Assembly: GCA_003211555.1 (NCBI GenBank)
Contig: QCSH01000001.1
Coordinates: 62,001 to 126,000, forward strand
Direction of reading: 5' to 3'
DNA length: 64,000 bases
Origin: Pelagibacteraceae bacterium AG-470-G21
Lineage (GTDB): Bacteria; Pseudomonadota; Alphaproteobacteria; Pelagibacterales; Pelagibacteraceae
A model generated the notes under the pieces. It saw nothing but the letters and a program-made list of their open reading frames with translations, was not told the origin of the DNA and did not search any database. Of this stretch, positions 26,280 to 36,365 are shown piece after piece. Within the stretch, counting starts at the first letter, position 1. Every line of letters begins with the position of its first letter. The position numbers were made by a program, and so were the translations under genes.

Positions 26280-27437
26280 ATGCAAAGATTAAATGAACTT
26301 CAATTAGCGAAAGAGCTAATTAGATTTCCATCGGTCACACCAATTGATGCTGGGGTAATGAGTTTCTTAGAAAAAAAATTAAAGTTACTTGGATTTAAAA
26401 CAAAGATACTTGAATTTAAGGAAAAAAATACAAAAACAGTTAAAAATCTTTACGCTAGGCTTGGTACAAAAGGTTTAAATTTCTGTTATGCGGGCCATTT
26501 GGACGTTGTGCCTGCTGGAAATTTAAAAGATTGGACAATAAATCCATTTAAACCATCAGTTAAACATGGTCATTTAATTGGAAGAGGTGCCAATGATATG
26601 AAAAGCTCTGTTGCAGCATTTGTTGCTGGGGTTAGCAGTTTTATATACAAAAAAAAAAAATTTAATGGTTCAATCAGTCTTTTAATTACAGGTGATGAAG
26701 AAGGTGTAGCAATTAATGGCACTAAAAAAGTCGTTGAATATTTAAAGAAAAAAAATGAGAAGATAAGTTTTTGTTTAGTAGGGGAACCAACTAATCCAAA
26801 TAAACTTGGTGAAATGATCAAGATTGGTAGGAGAGGAAGTATAACCGGTAAATTATCTGTGATTGGAGTACAAGGACACGTTGCATATCCTAAAAGAGCT
26901 AATAATCCGTCAACTGCACTTGTTCAAATTTTAAAAGAGTTAAAAGAAATTAAATTTGATAAAGGAACAAAAGACTTTCAGCCTACAAATTTGGAAGTTA
27001 CTCAAATAAATATTGACAATCCAGCTGACAATGTAATTCCAGGATTAGCAAATGCAAATTTTAATATAAGATTTAATAATAAACATACCTCATCTTCTTT
27101 AAAAAAAAAGTTAAATAAAATTATTAAAAAAATTTGTATTAAAAATAAATCCAAATACAGTATAGAATACTATGTTTCTGGTGAAGCATTCATAACTAAG
27201 CCAAATGCAACAACATTTATGATACAAGATACCATACAAAAAATTACAAAAATAAAACCGAAATTCTCAACAACCGGTGGTACATCTGACGCAAGATTCA
27301 TCAGAAAGATTTCCCCCTGTTTAGAGTTTGGGTTAGTAGGAAAAACAATGCATAAAGTGGATGAAGCAGTTGCATTATCAGATTTAAAAAAATTAACTTT
27401 AATATATAAAAATATTTTAGAAAATTATTTCGAGTGA
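26280..27437 (+). CDS. dapE: Succinyl-diaminopimelate desuccinylase
   Basis: FCYAGHLDVVPAGNLKDWTINPF, GRGANDMKSSVAAFVAG, LLITGDEEGVAINGT, TTGGTSDARFI. Confidence 0.96.
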   Translation: MQRLNELQLAKELIRFPSVTPIDAGVMSFLEKKLKLLGFKTKILEFKEKNTKTVKNLYARLGTKGLNFCYAGHLDVVPAGNLKDWTINPFKPSVKHGHLIGRGANDMKSSVAAFVAGVSSFIYKKKKFNGSISLLITGDEEGVAINGTKKVVEYLKKKNEKISFCLVGEPTNPNKLGEMIKIGRRGSITGKLSVIGVQGHVAYPKRANNPSTALVQILKELKEIKFDKGTKDFQPTNLEVTQINIDNPADNVIPGLANANFNIRFNNKHTSSSLKKKLNKIIKKICIKNKSKYSIEYYVSGEAFITKPNATTFMIQDTIQKITKIKPKFSTTGGTSDARFIRKISPCLEFGLVGKTMHKVDEAVALSDLKKLTLIYKNILENYFE

Positions 27438-28363
27438 AAACCGCCCTAATAACTTCAGATACTTATCATCATCATAATACTGGTGACGGTCACCCAGAAA
27501 AAATTGATCGAGTTACTGCTATAATTGAAAATTTTAAAAGACTAGATAATAAAAATTTAGTCTGGGAAAAACCTAATGAATTTGATGAATCACTTTTGAT
27601 TACAACTCATTCATCAGATTATATTAAAATGGTTAATAATTCATTTCCCAAAAATGGATTTAATTTTCTTGACGGAGACACGATTGTTTCACCTGGAAGT
27701 AAAGGTGCTACTAAAGATGCAGTAGGATCAATTATTGCTGCAATTGATGGTGTCGAGCAAAAAAAATATAAAAATGCTTTTTGCTGTGTAAGACCACCAG
27801 GACATCATGCTGAAAAAGAAAAAGCAATGGGTTTCTGTATTTATAATAATGTGGCTGTTGGAGCTAATTATTTGATAAAAAAATATGGATATAAAAAAAT
27901 TGCTATAATTGATTTTGATGTTCATCATGGAAACGGAACACAAGATATTTTTTTTGATAATAAAAATGTTTTATATGTATCAACTCACCAGTATCCTTAT
28001 TATCCGGGATCTGGCTCCGAAAAAGAAGTCGGTAAGTACAATAATATTTTAAATATTCCTCTAAAAGCTGGGACAACTGGGGATGAGTACCTAAATGCTT
28101 ACGAAAATGTTTTAAAGAAAATTCAAGAATTTAAGCCAGAATTTTTATTATTTTCAGCAGGTTTCGATGCTCATGATAATGATCCACTTGCGCAATTAAA
28201 ATTAAATTCAGAAGATTTTTACTTAATCACACAAAGAACTTTGCAAATCTCAAAATCATTTTGTAACGGAAATATTGTATCTATTCTTGAAGGAGGATAC
28301 GATTTAAAAGCTTTACAAGAAAGTACACAAAGACATGTAGATGCACTAATGGAATTTAATTGA
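27434..28363 (+). CDS. Histone-deacetylase-family (acetylpolyamine/AcuC-like) deacetylase
   Basis: CCVRPPGHHAEKEKAMGFCIYNNVAVGA, AIIDFDVHHGNGTQDIFF, LFSAGFDAHDNDPLAQ, LEGGYDL: zinc and charge-relay motifs intact. Confidence 0.93.
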   Translation: MKTALITSDTYHHHNTGDGHPEKIDRVTAIIENFKRLDNKNLVWEKPNEFDESLLITTHSSDYIKMVNNSFPKNGFNFLDGDTIVSPGSKGATKDAVGSIIAAIDGVEQKKYKNAFCCVRPPGHHAEKEKAMGFCIYNNVAVGANYLIKKYGYKKIAIIDFDVHHGNGTQDIFFDNKNVLYVSTHQYPYYPGSGSEKEVGKYNNILNIPLKAGTTGDEYLNAYENVLKKIQEFKPEFLLFSAGFDAHDNDPLAQLKLNSEDFYLITQRTLQISKSFCNGNIVSILEGGYDLKALQESTQRHVDALMEFN

Positions 28364-28395
28364 TTGAATAATTCATATATCTAAATAAAAAATTA

Positions 28396-28869
28396 ATGAA
28401 ACTATATAAAATTAAGAAATCCAATATTGATAGAAAAGGTAGAGGATTGTATGCTTCAAAAGATATAAAAGCTGGAACGAAAATTATCGACTATATTGGT
28501 AAAATTGTAACTAACAAACAAATAGATGAATCTGATAAATATGACAATTCAAAACCTATTTATTTATTCACTCTTAATAAGAGATATACCTTAGATGGTG
28601 ATTTTCCTTGGAATATAGCAGGATTGATTAATCACTCTTGTGATAATAATTGTGAGTATGAAGGCAAAGGTTTAAAGATATGGATCACATCTGTAAAGAA
28701 TATAAAAAAAGGTGAAGAGCTTACTTGCGATTATGGATTTGGATATGATAAAGATTATAAGCAATTTCCATGTAAGTGTAGAGAGAAAAATTGTTGTGGT
28801 TATATAGTTAGAGCTGAGTCGAGATGGAGAATTAATAAAAAATTTGCAATAAGCAACAAAAAAAACTAA
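28396..28869 (+). CDS. SET-domain protein (putative protein-lysine methyltransferase) with post-SET cysteines
   Basis: GRGLYASKDIKAGTKIIDYIG, GLINHSCDNNCEY, GEELTCDYGFGYD, CKCREKNCCGYI. Confidence 0.93.
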   Translation: MKLYKIKKSNIDRKGRGLYASKDIKAGTKIIDYIGKIVTNKQIDESDKYDNSKPIYLFTLNKRYTLDGDFPWNIAGLINHSCDNNCEYEGKGLKIWITSVKNIKKGEELTCDYGFGYDKDYKQFPCKCREKNCCGYIVRAESRWRINKKFAISNKKN

Positions 28870-29606
28870 TAAATTACCTTTTCAAGGTATAATCCATTTG
28901 GCGGGGCTAGAGGTGCACAATTTTTTCTATCTTTTGAATTAAAAACTTTTTCGAATTTTTTTAAATCCCATTTATTTTCAGATAAATACTTTAAGGACCC
29001 AACAATTGATCTCACCTGACTTTTTAAAAAAGATTGAGATTTAATTCTTATTTTAATTTGCTTTTTGGACTTTAAAATTTGTATTTCTTTAATTGTTTTT
29101 ATTGAATTCTTTGCACTACAATTCGCCGCTCTAAAAGTAGAGAAATCGTGTGTTCCAATTAATTTTTTTGCTCCTTTCTTCATTAAACTTACATCTAATC
29201 TTTTTTTTATATTCCACTCTCTATTATAATTTATCATAGATGGTGAATGATCATTTCTAATTATATATAAATATATTCTCTCTTTGGCTGAGAATCTTGA
29301 ATGAAAATTATTTTTTTTTTGTTTTATTTGAAGTATTGAAATATTTTTCTTATTAAGAAAATAATTTAAGGAATTTATTAATTTTTTAATATCAATTATT
29401 TTTTTTTTACAATCGAAGTGAGCTGATTGTTCTATAGCATGTACACCTTTATCTGTTCGTCCAGACCCATGAATTTTAATTTTTTCCTTTAGAATCTTGC
29501 AAAGTATATTTTGTATAGTTTTTTGAATAGATTTTCCATGTTTCTGGCTTTGCCAACCAATAAATGATGTTCCAACATATTCGACAAGCAATTGGTATCT
29601 AATCAT
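28866..29606 (-). CDS. truA: tRNA pseudouridine(38-40) synthase
   Basis: YQLLVEYVGTSFIGWQSQ, GSGRTDKGVHAIEQSAHFD, RFSAKERIYLYII, FLKSQVRSIVGSL. Confidence 0.95.
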   Translation of the reverse strand: MIRYQLLVEYVGTSFIGWQSQKHGKSIQKTIQNILCKILKEKIKIHGSGRTDKGVHAIEQSAHFDCKKKIIDIKKLINSLNYFLNKKNISILQIKQKKNNFHSRFSAKERIYLYIIRNDHSPSMINYNREWNIKKRLDVSLMKKGAKKLIGTHDFSTFRAANCSAKNSIKTIKEIQILKSKKQIKIRIKSQSFLKSQVRSIVGSLKYLSENKWDLKKFEKVFNSKDRKNCAPLAPPNGLYLEKVIY

Positions 29607-30513
29607 TACTTAAAATGACACCTTTTTTTAATTTACTACCCAAGAGAAAATCCTCAACAGACTGAGGTTTTTTTCCTTCTCTTTGAATTTTAATCACTTT
29701 AATTGATTTGGACCCACAAGAAATTGTTAGTTTTTCATCAAGAATTTCCCCTGGTTTTTTGTTTTGTCCTGATAATACTGCTTTCAGAATTTTATATCTG
29801 TTATTTTCAAAATTAAACCAACAACCCGGCTTAGGATATAAACCATTAACTTTTGCGAGAATAATATAAGCATCCTCTTTCCAATTTATTTTTCCCTCAT
29901 TTTTTTTGATTTTTTTTGCATATGTTGCTTTTGATTCATTTTGATCCTCAAAAATTGCTTCATCCTTTAAAATTTTCTGTACGTTTTCAAAGATTTTTTC
30001 TGCGCTAAGATTGGATAATTTTTCTGATAAAATTTCAGTATTATCTTGGTCTGAAATTTCTATTTTATATTTGCTACATATTGGTCCTGAGTCTAATTTT
30101 TCATTAATTTTCATAAATGTTACACCTGTTTCTTTTTCATTACTCAATATTGATCTTTGTATTGGGGCTGCTCCTCTCCATTTAGGTAATAATGAAGCAT
30201 GAATATTTAAAAACCCCTTTTTACTTAAATTTAAAACTTTCTTTGGAAGAATCTGACCATAAGCAACTACAATTCCAAGATCTAAATTTAGTTCTTTTAA
30301 ATATTCAAATTCTTCATCAATATTTTTTGGTGTTTTAATTTTTAAATTAAGTTCTTCTGCACTTATGTGAATTGGGGATTTTGTAAATTTTTGACCTCTA
30401 TTTGATTTACTAGGTGGTTGGGTAAATACACATTTAATATTAAATTTATTAGATAAATTTCTTAAAATTGGTACAGCAAATTTTGGCGTACCCATAAAAA
30501 CTATATTTGTCAT
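29599..30513 (-). CDS. fmt: Methionyl-tRNA formyltransferase
   Basis: IVFMGTPKFAVPILR, NIHASLLPKWRGAAPIQRSIL, GVTFMKINEKLDSGPI. Confidence 0.96.
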   Translation of the reverse strand: MTNIVFMGTPKFAVPILRNLSNKFNIKCVFTQPPSKSNRGQKFTKSPIHISAEELNLKIKTPKNIDEEFEYLKELNLDLGIVVAYGQILPKKVLNLSKKGFLNIHASLLPKWRGAAPIQRSILSNEKETGVTFMKINEKLDSGPICSKYKIEISDQDNTEILSEKLSNLSAEKIFENVQKILKDEAIFEDQNESKATYAKKIKKNEGKINWKEDAYIILAKVNGLYPKPGCWFNFENNRYKILKAVLSGQNKKPGEILDEKLTISCGSKSIKVIKIQREGKKPQSVEDFLLGSKLKKGVILSND

Positions 30514-31035
30514 TTAAACAACAACTCTATTTGAAGTTTTTTGTTTAGATAATTTTTTTATTATTAAATCTTTCTTAATTTTAGATAAGTAATCAATTAT
30601 TAATTTTCCATCTAAATGATTTATTTCATGCTGTATACAGGTTGCAAGAAGTCCATCGCAATCCATTTCTCTTTTTGCTCCCTCTTGGTCTACATAAGAT
30701 ATGGTGCAAATCTTGGGTCTTTCTATTTCAATAAATGTATTTGGTATTGATAAGCATCCCTCTTCATAAATAGAAGTTTTTTGGCTTATTTTTTTTATTA
30801 CTGGATTAATAAAACATAATGGTTTCTTTTCATCATCTTTTTTTGAAACATCTAAAACGATGATTCTTTTATGTATGCCTACTTGAACTGCTGCTAAACC
30901 TATACCATTATGGTGATACATTGTTTCAAATAAATCTTTTATTAGTTTTTTTTCATTCAACTCTACTTTATTTAGTGGCTCAGATATTTTTCTAAGCGTA
31001 TCATCGGGTACTGTTATTAATTCTCTTACAGGCAT
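30514..31035 (-). CDS. def: Peptide deformylase
   Basis: GIGLAAVQVG, EEGCLSIPNTF, CIQHEINHLDG. Confidence 0.96.
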   Translation of the reverse strand: MPVRELITVPDDTLRKISEPLNKVELNEKKLIKDLFETMYHHNGIGLAAVQVGIHKRIIVLDVSKKDDEKKPLCFINPVIKKISQKTSIYEEGCLSIPNTFIEIERPKICTISYVDQEGAKREMDCDGLLATCIQHEINHLDGKLIIDYLSKIKKDLIIKKLSKQKTSNRVVV

Positions 31036-31047
31036 ATTTTTTATTAT

Positions 31048-32787
31048 TTAGACCTTCAAAGGTAAGACTTCTATTAGAATTTCGTTTCTTAAATCAGCAT
31101 TCTTTATTTGATTCATGGTTGAAACCAGCAAATTTACTGTATCAATATCAAGATCTTCAAGCTCATTTTCACCAATAATATCAACAATTTTAATTAGTAA
31201 TAATCCCAATTCTCCGTTTGATAACATTTGTTGTATATCAGGAGAAAAGGTGAAATTGTATTCGTAGAGGTTTGAATATTTTTTATCTATTTTAATTCCA
31301 TCAGATTTAAGTGACTCGATTAAGATTATATCCTTTGTTGAAAAGACATATTTTTTATCTCTTTTAATTTTTTTTAAGAAATCATTTGTTTCTTTTTCGG
31401 CTCTTGGCAAACTAGTTTTATTTAAAAAGTAATTTAGTAGTTTTGATTGGTGTATTTTTTTATTATTAAATTTAATCTTTCTCTTTTGTGTTAACTTATT
31501 TTCAATATTATTTTCATAAAATGTTGTAAAATTTGCTGGAACATTATTTTCATTTATGTCCTTAAGTATTATTTTTGTCTCGTTATCAAATGCATTTTCC
31601 AATTTAGATTTTTGAAAAGATTTTTTTATCTCAGATACCATGTTTAATCTTTGTCCTGTATCTACAGATAATAATAACCTTTGGTACAATAATGCTCTAC
31701 CTTCATAATCTGGAAGTAATTTATAAACTTCTCTAGCATTTAAAAGTTGAGTTAAATTAAATTGAAATTTTTTGTAAGTATCTAATAATTCTGACTCTTG
31801 AAAAACTCCTTCATGAGTGGCTCTTTCTAATAATCTCAGCTCATCTGGATTGTCAATATCAAAAGAACTAGCATTTTTTAGAATATTTGAAGATGATAAA
31901 TAACTCCAGATATATCTTGGTGAATTTATTTTTGGCTCATAATTAAATTCATTATTTGTTTTATGAGAAAGGTGAAAATATAAAATATTTTCATCTGAAA
32001 TGATTTCATCTTTAGCGTCATAACCCATCATTATGTTAAATTTTTTCTCAAAAAATGTATCAATTTCTCCTAATTCTTTTGATAAATCAAATAACAATTG
32101 AGCTTGTTCTTTTTTTTCTTCTAAAATTAAGCAATAAATTTTAAAGTTGTTTAAATAATTATCAGATACCGCTTCACTTATATTAAAAATTTCACAGGCT
32201 TTTTTTAACTCAGATTTAGAAAGAAAATAATCAGCATAAAATTTAATTAATTTATTTTTATTAGGAACTTCAGAATTATTAATTAAAAAATCTTTAATTA
32301 GCTCAAAATCTTTTTTCTTAATTAAATGGGTAAATTTAAATTCTAAAAATTCTTCTTCAGTTATGTTATTTGTTGGAATATAAGAATTTGTTAATAAAGC
32401 TATATCTAGTATTTTTTTTGAGAATTCAGATAAATTTTTATTTAAATTTTTATTCAAAATGGTTTTAATTAAATTACCATCACTATTTGACCACATATCA
32501 ATTTTTAAACCATTTTGAGCTGGATCATATAAGCCAGCTAATTTAATAGATGATGATTCAATGGCTTCATTAATTACTATTTCAGAATTAGATTTAACAG
32601 ATAATGCCGAGTTATTATTCTGAGTCTTAACTTCTTGCATATTTGAAATTGAGTTATCAGTTTTATCAATATCCTTTTTTTCAATTTTCCATATATCAAT
32701 AGGTTCATTTGCAAATGAATAATTAAGAAATAATAAAGCTAAAGTTAATTGCGATATTATCTTACTTAATAGTTTTAAAATTTTCAT
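31048..32787 (-). CDS. Secreted/exported conserved hypothetical protein
   Basis: 579 aa, signal-peptide-like start MKILKLLSKIISQLTLALLFLNYSFANEP; helical-repeat-like character; no domain recognised. Confidence 0.6.
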   Translation of the reverse strand: MKILKLLSKIISQLTLALLFLNYSFANEPIDIWKIEKKDIDKTDNSISNMQEVKTQNNNSALSVKSNSEIVINEAIESSSIKLAGLYDPAQNGLKIDMWSNSDGNLIKTILNKNLNKNLSEFSKKILDIALLTNSYIPTNNITEEEFLEFKFTHLIKKKDFELIKDFLINNSEVPNKNKLIKFYADYFLSKSELKKACEIFNISEAVSDNYLNNFKIYCLILEEKKEQAQLLFDLSKELGEIDTFFEKKFNIMMGYDAKDEIISDENILYFHLSHKTNNEFNYEPKINSPRYIWSYLSSSNILKNASSFDIDNPDELRLLERATHEGVFQESELLDTYKKFQFNLTQLLNAREVYKLLPDYEGRALLYQRLLLSVDTGQRLNMVSEIKKSFQKSKLENAFDNETKIILKDINENNVPANFTTFYENNIENKLTQKRKIKFNNKKIHQSKLLNYFLNKTSLPRAEKETNDFLKKIKRDKKYVFSTKDIILIESLKSDGIKIDKKYSNLYEYNFTFSPDIQQMLSNGELGLLLIKIVDIIGENELEDLDIDTVNLLVSTMNQIKNADLRNEILIEVLPLKV

Positions 32788-32902
32788 TAGGTAGTATCAC
32801 TTCGATTTTTTTATTTGGAGATGGAAAATTAATCTGGCTTAAAATAACAACAGATAAAATTAGTATAAAAAAAATTATACCGGCTTTAATTGCAAATTTC
32901 AT
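32762..32902 (-). CDS. Small single-TM protein (46 aa)
   Basis: Hand translation: MKFAIKAGIIFFILILSVVILSQINFPSPNKKIEVILPNENFKTIK*; overlaps the start of the 579-aa exported protein. Confidence 0.6.
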   Translation of the reverse strand: MKFAIKAGIIFFILILSVVILSQINFPSPNKKIEVILPNENFKTIK

Positions 32903-32998
32903 ATTTTGTTATATTCCTATGTAGTATAATGTTTTAAAAGCATATAATTTTGTAAATTCAAAATAAGACATATTTGTGTTTTTTCAACTTAGAAATAT

Positions 32999-33523
32999 AT
33001 GGAATCAAGTAAAAATCTAGTTTTAGTGGGCATGATGGGTTCTGGAAAAACTCTAATTGGGAAATTAATTTCTAAACAAATGAAACTTAGATTTGTTGAT
33101 ATAGATATTGAAATTGAAGAAAAAGAAAAAATGAAGATTGCAGATATTTTCAAAAAAAAAGGTGAAAAGTACTTTCGTGAATGTGAAGAAAAAATTACAA
33201 TATCATATCTTAAAAGTGAAAAACGTATTTTATCATTAGGTGGTGGAGCTTATATTAATGCAAATATAAGAAAAGAATGTAACAAAAACTCTTTAACCTT
33301 TTGGTTAAATTGGAAAAAAGATATAATATTGAAAAGGATAAATGGTAGTAAAAAACGACCTTTAGCTATGGGTTTAAGTGCAACAGATCTAGAAAATCTA
33401 TTTCATGCAAGGTCTAAAATATACAGCTTCGCAGATTTTACAATTAACTGTGATCAGTTAGATAAAAAAGAAATAGCAAATAAAATTATAAAAAAGTATG
33501 AAATCAAAAATAATAAAAGTTAA
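32999..33523 (+). CDS. aroK: Shikimate kinase
   Basis: LVGMMGSGKTLIGKLISKQ, FVDIDIEIEEKEKMKIADIFKKKGEKYFRECEE, LSLGGGAYI, RPLA. Confidence 0.94.
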   Translation: MESSKNLVLVGMMGSGKTLIGKLISKQMKLRFVDIDIEIEEKEKMKIADIFKKKGEKYFRECEEKITISYLKSEKRILSLGGGAYINANIRKECNKNSLTFWLNWKKDIILKRINGSKKRPLAMGLSATDLENLFHARSKIYSFADFTINCDQLDKKEIANKIIKKYEIKNNKS

Positions 33524-34613
33524 AACCAAAAGTAAAAATTACGAAGTTCACATTGGTCCAGATTTAATCTCAAATTTGAATTTAATATTAAAAAAAAAAA
33601 AAATAATATTTTCGAAATGTTTGATTGTAATTGATAATAAAATTCCTAAAAAATTTATTAAATTAATTATCAAAAACTTTAAAGGTAGAAAATTTTATAC
33701 ACTAAGCTTTAATGCTAACGAAAAAAATAAAAATTATCTAAGTATTAATAAAATACATAACGCCTTGTTTAATAAAAACTTTTATAGAGACGACTGTGTA
33801 ATTTCTTTTGGCGGTGGCATAACAGGTGATGTTGTAGGATACGCCGCAAGTACTTTTAAAAGAGGTATAAAATTCATTAATATACCCTCAACTTTATTAG
33901 CTCAGGTTGACTCATCCATAGGTGGAAAGACTGGTATTAACAATAAATTTGGGAAAAATCTTGTTGGAAGTTTTTATCAACCTGATTTGGTAATCTCAGA
34001 TATTAATTTATTAAATTCTTTGCCTAAAAGAGAAATTATATGCGGATATGCAGAAATATTAAAAAGTAGCTTAATAGATAGTAAAACAAATTTTATATAT
34101 TTAGATAAAAATCTAAATAAAATTTTAAGTTTAAAAGAAAGTTTTATTATGAATGCTATATTAAATAGCTGTTTGTTGAAAAAAAGAATTATAGAAAAAG
34201 ATGAAAAGGAAAAAAATTTAAGAAAATCATTAAATCTTGGTCATACTTTTGCACATGCATATGAGGCTACACTGGGATATTCAAAAAAAATAAATCACGG
34301 AGAAGCAGTAATATTTGGTTTGATGAACGCGATAAATTTTAGTAGAGATGTAAGAATTATTTCTCTAAAAAACTCAGAATTAATAAACAATCATATTAGA
34401 AGAATTAAAATTAAAAATAAATATCGAAACCTTTTTGGTAAAAGAAAAATCCCATCTATTTTAAATTTTATGAAAAGTGATAAGAAGAATAAATCTGATA
34501 GTATCAATTTAATATTATTGAGTAATTTTGGTAAGCTAAACCTCAATTATCAAGCAAGTACTGCTCAATTAAATAATTTCTTAATTGATGAACTAAATAA
34601 AGCTAATTTGTAA
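33498..34613 (+). CDS. aroB: 3-dehydroquinate synthase
   Basis: VISFGGGITGDVVGYAASTFKRGIKFINIPSTLLAQVDSSIGGKTGINNKFGKNLVGSFYQP, LNLGHTFAHAYE, INHGEAV. Confidence 0.96.
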   Translation: MKSKIIKVKTKSKNYEVHIGPDLISNLNLILKKKKIIFSKCLIVIDNKIPKKFIKLIIKNFKGRKFYTLSFNANEKNKNYLSINKIHNALFNKNFYRDDCVISFGGGITGDVVGYAASTFKRGIKFINIPSTLLAQVDSSIGGKTGINNKFGKNLVGSFYQPDLVISDINLLNSLPKREIICGYAEILKSSLIDSKTNFIYLDKNLNKILSLKESFIMNAILNSCLLKKRIIEKDEKEKNLRKSLNLGHTFAHAYEATLGYSKKINHGEAVIFGLMNAINFSRDVRIISLKNSELINNHIRRIKIKNKYRNLFGKRKIPSILNFMKSDKKNKSDSINLILLSNFGKLNLNYQASTAQLNNFLIDELNKANL

Positions 34614-34853
34614 AGAGTGAATTTCAGTCTTAAGTTCCTCGCTTAAAATTTTATAAATTACCTTGTTAGACTCAACTCTATTTTTATTTTTTAACAAATC
34701 AGAATTTATTTCTAATTTAATGTGAAATTTACCTTTTTGATGGGAACTATGTTTTAAATGTTTAAAAGTATTATCAATTATCTTTACATCTCTTATTGAA
34801 GTGTCACTCAAAAGTTTACTTTCAATTTTTTTTGAAATTTTATTAATATCCAT
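34593..34853 (-). CDS. BolA-family protein
   Basis: MDINKISKKIESKLLSDTSIRDVKIIDNTFKHLKHSSHQKGKFHIKLEINSDLLKNKNRVESNKVIYKILSEELKTEIHSLQI; internal start chosen. Confidence 0.82.
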   Translation of the reverse strand: MDINKISKKIESKLLSDTSIRDVKIIDNTFKHLKHSSHQKGKFHIKLEINSDLLKNKNRVESNKVIYKILSEELKTEIHSLQISFI

Positions 34854-34873
34854 TAAGTTAGATAATATATAAT

Positions 34874-35407
34874 ATGAAAAATATTTGTGAATGGAATAAT
34901 TGTAACGAAGAGGGGCTTTATAGAGCTCCAAAAGAAAAGGATAATAGTAAAGAATATAGGCTTCTCTGTCTTAATCATGTAAAGGAATTTAACAAAAGTT
35001 GGAATTATTTTTCAGGAATGAGCGATGATCAAGTTATAAATTTTCTAAAATCTGACATTACATGGCATAAACCAACACAAAGTTTTAGTTCTTCAGATAA
35101 TTTTTTTAAAATATTATGGAACAACACGCTAAAAGATGAAGATGGAAAATTTAAAGAATTCAATAAATTTAATCATATGAATAAATTTAAATTTAATAGT
35201 AATGATCTCAAAGCTTTTGAAATTTTAGGAGTAACAGCCGGTTTAAAATGGCCCAAAATACAGGAAAAATTCAAAAGACTTGTCAAAAAATTTCACCCTG
35301 ATATGAATGCTGGAAATAAAAAATTTGAAGATAAGCTTAAGATTATTACTCTAGCTTATACCCAACTAAAAAATACGTATAAGGATAAAATTGACAACAA
35401 ATATTGA
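34874..35407 (+). CDS. DnaJ-domain protein
   Basis: N-terminal Cys-containing segment ([10 protein letters not shown]...LLCLNH) and C-terminal J domain [34 protein letters not shown]. Confidence 0.9.
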   Translation: MKNICEWNNCNEEGLYRAPKEKDNSKEYRLLCLNHVKEFNKSWNYFSGMSDDQVINFLKSDITWHKPTQSFSSSDNFFKILWNNTLKDEDGKFKEFNKFNHMNKFKFNSNDLKAFEILGVTAGLKWPKIQEKFKRLVKKFHPDMNAGNKKFEDKLKIITLAYTQLKNTYKDKIDNKY

Positions 35408-36365
35408 GCATACACCAGATATTAAACTATCAATAAAACAAACTTTTGGAATCGACTCTGATATGGAGGTGGAAGCATTTTCAAAAAAAACTGATTATGT
35501 TCCTGAGATAGATAAAACCTATAAATTTGATAAAGATACAACTTTAGCTATCCTTTCTGGTTTTTCATTCAATAAAAGAGTTTTAGTTCAAGGTTATCAT
35601 GGTACTGGAAAATCAACACATATAGAGCAAATTGCAGCCCGATTAAATTGGCCATGTATTAGAATTAATTTAGATAGCCATGTTAGTAGAATAGATTTAA
35701 TTGGTAAAGATTCAATTGTAATAAAAGATGGAAAACAAGTTACAGAATTTAAGGAAGGAATTCTTCCTTGGTCAATACAAAATCCAATAGCTTTAGTATT
35801 TGATGAATATGATGCTGGTAGACCTGATGTAATGTTTGTAATTCAGAGAGTTTTAGAAGCAGAAGGTAACTTTACATTATTAGATAAGAATAAAGTGATA
35901 AAACAAAACAAATACTTCAGATTATTTGCAACTTCAAATACTGTTGGTTTGGGAGATACGACTGGTTTATACCACGGAACACAACAAATTAACCAGGGGC
36001 AAATGGATAGATGGAACATTGTTACAACTTTAAACTATTTAGCATTAGAAAAAGAGATGGAAATAATTATTGGTAAAAACAAGTCACTAGACAACAATAA
36101 AGGTAAAGAGCGAGTTGCAAATATGATTAAAGTTGCAACACTTACAAGAAAAGGCTTTATGGCTGGAGATATTTCAACAGTTATGAGTCCTAGAACAGTC
36201 CTTCACTGGGCAGAAAATTCTGAAATATTTAAAGATGTGGGCTATGCATTCAGGGTAACATTTTTAAACAAATGCGACGAAGTAGAAAAAAATACAATAG
36301 CAGAGTATTATCAAAGATGTTTTGGCGAAGAACTTCCAGAATCTATGATTAATATTCAAGTTTGA
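35391..36365 (+). CDS. cobS: CobS-like MoxR-family AAA+ ATPase
   Basis: [93 protein letters not shown]. Confidence 0.93.
   Translation: MTTNIEHTPDIKLSIKQTFGIDSDMEVEAFSKKTDYVPEIDKTYKFDKDTTLAILSGFSFNKRVLVQGYHGTGKSTHIEQIAARLNWPCIRINLDSHVSRIDLIGKDSIVIKDGKQVTEFKEGILPWSIQNPIALVFDEYDAGRPDVMFVIQRVLEAEGNFTLLDKNKVIKQNKYFRLFATSNTVGLGDTTGLYHGTQQINQGQMDRWNIVTTLNYLALEKEMEIIIGKNKSLDNNKGKERVANMIKVATLTRKGFMAGDISTVMSPRTVLHWAENSEIFKDVGYAFRVTFLNKCDEVEKNTIAEYYQRCFGEELPESMINIQV

Noticed and set aside
34854-34931. Long N-terminus of the BolA ORF overlapping the DnaJ-domain gene
   Set aside because: MDINKISKKIES at 34853 matches BolA length; the extension is antisense to the DnaJ gene start.
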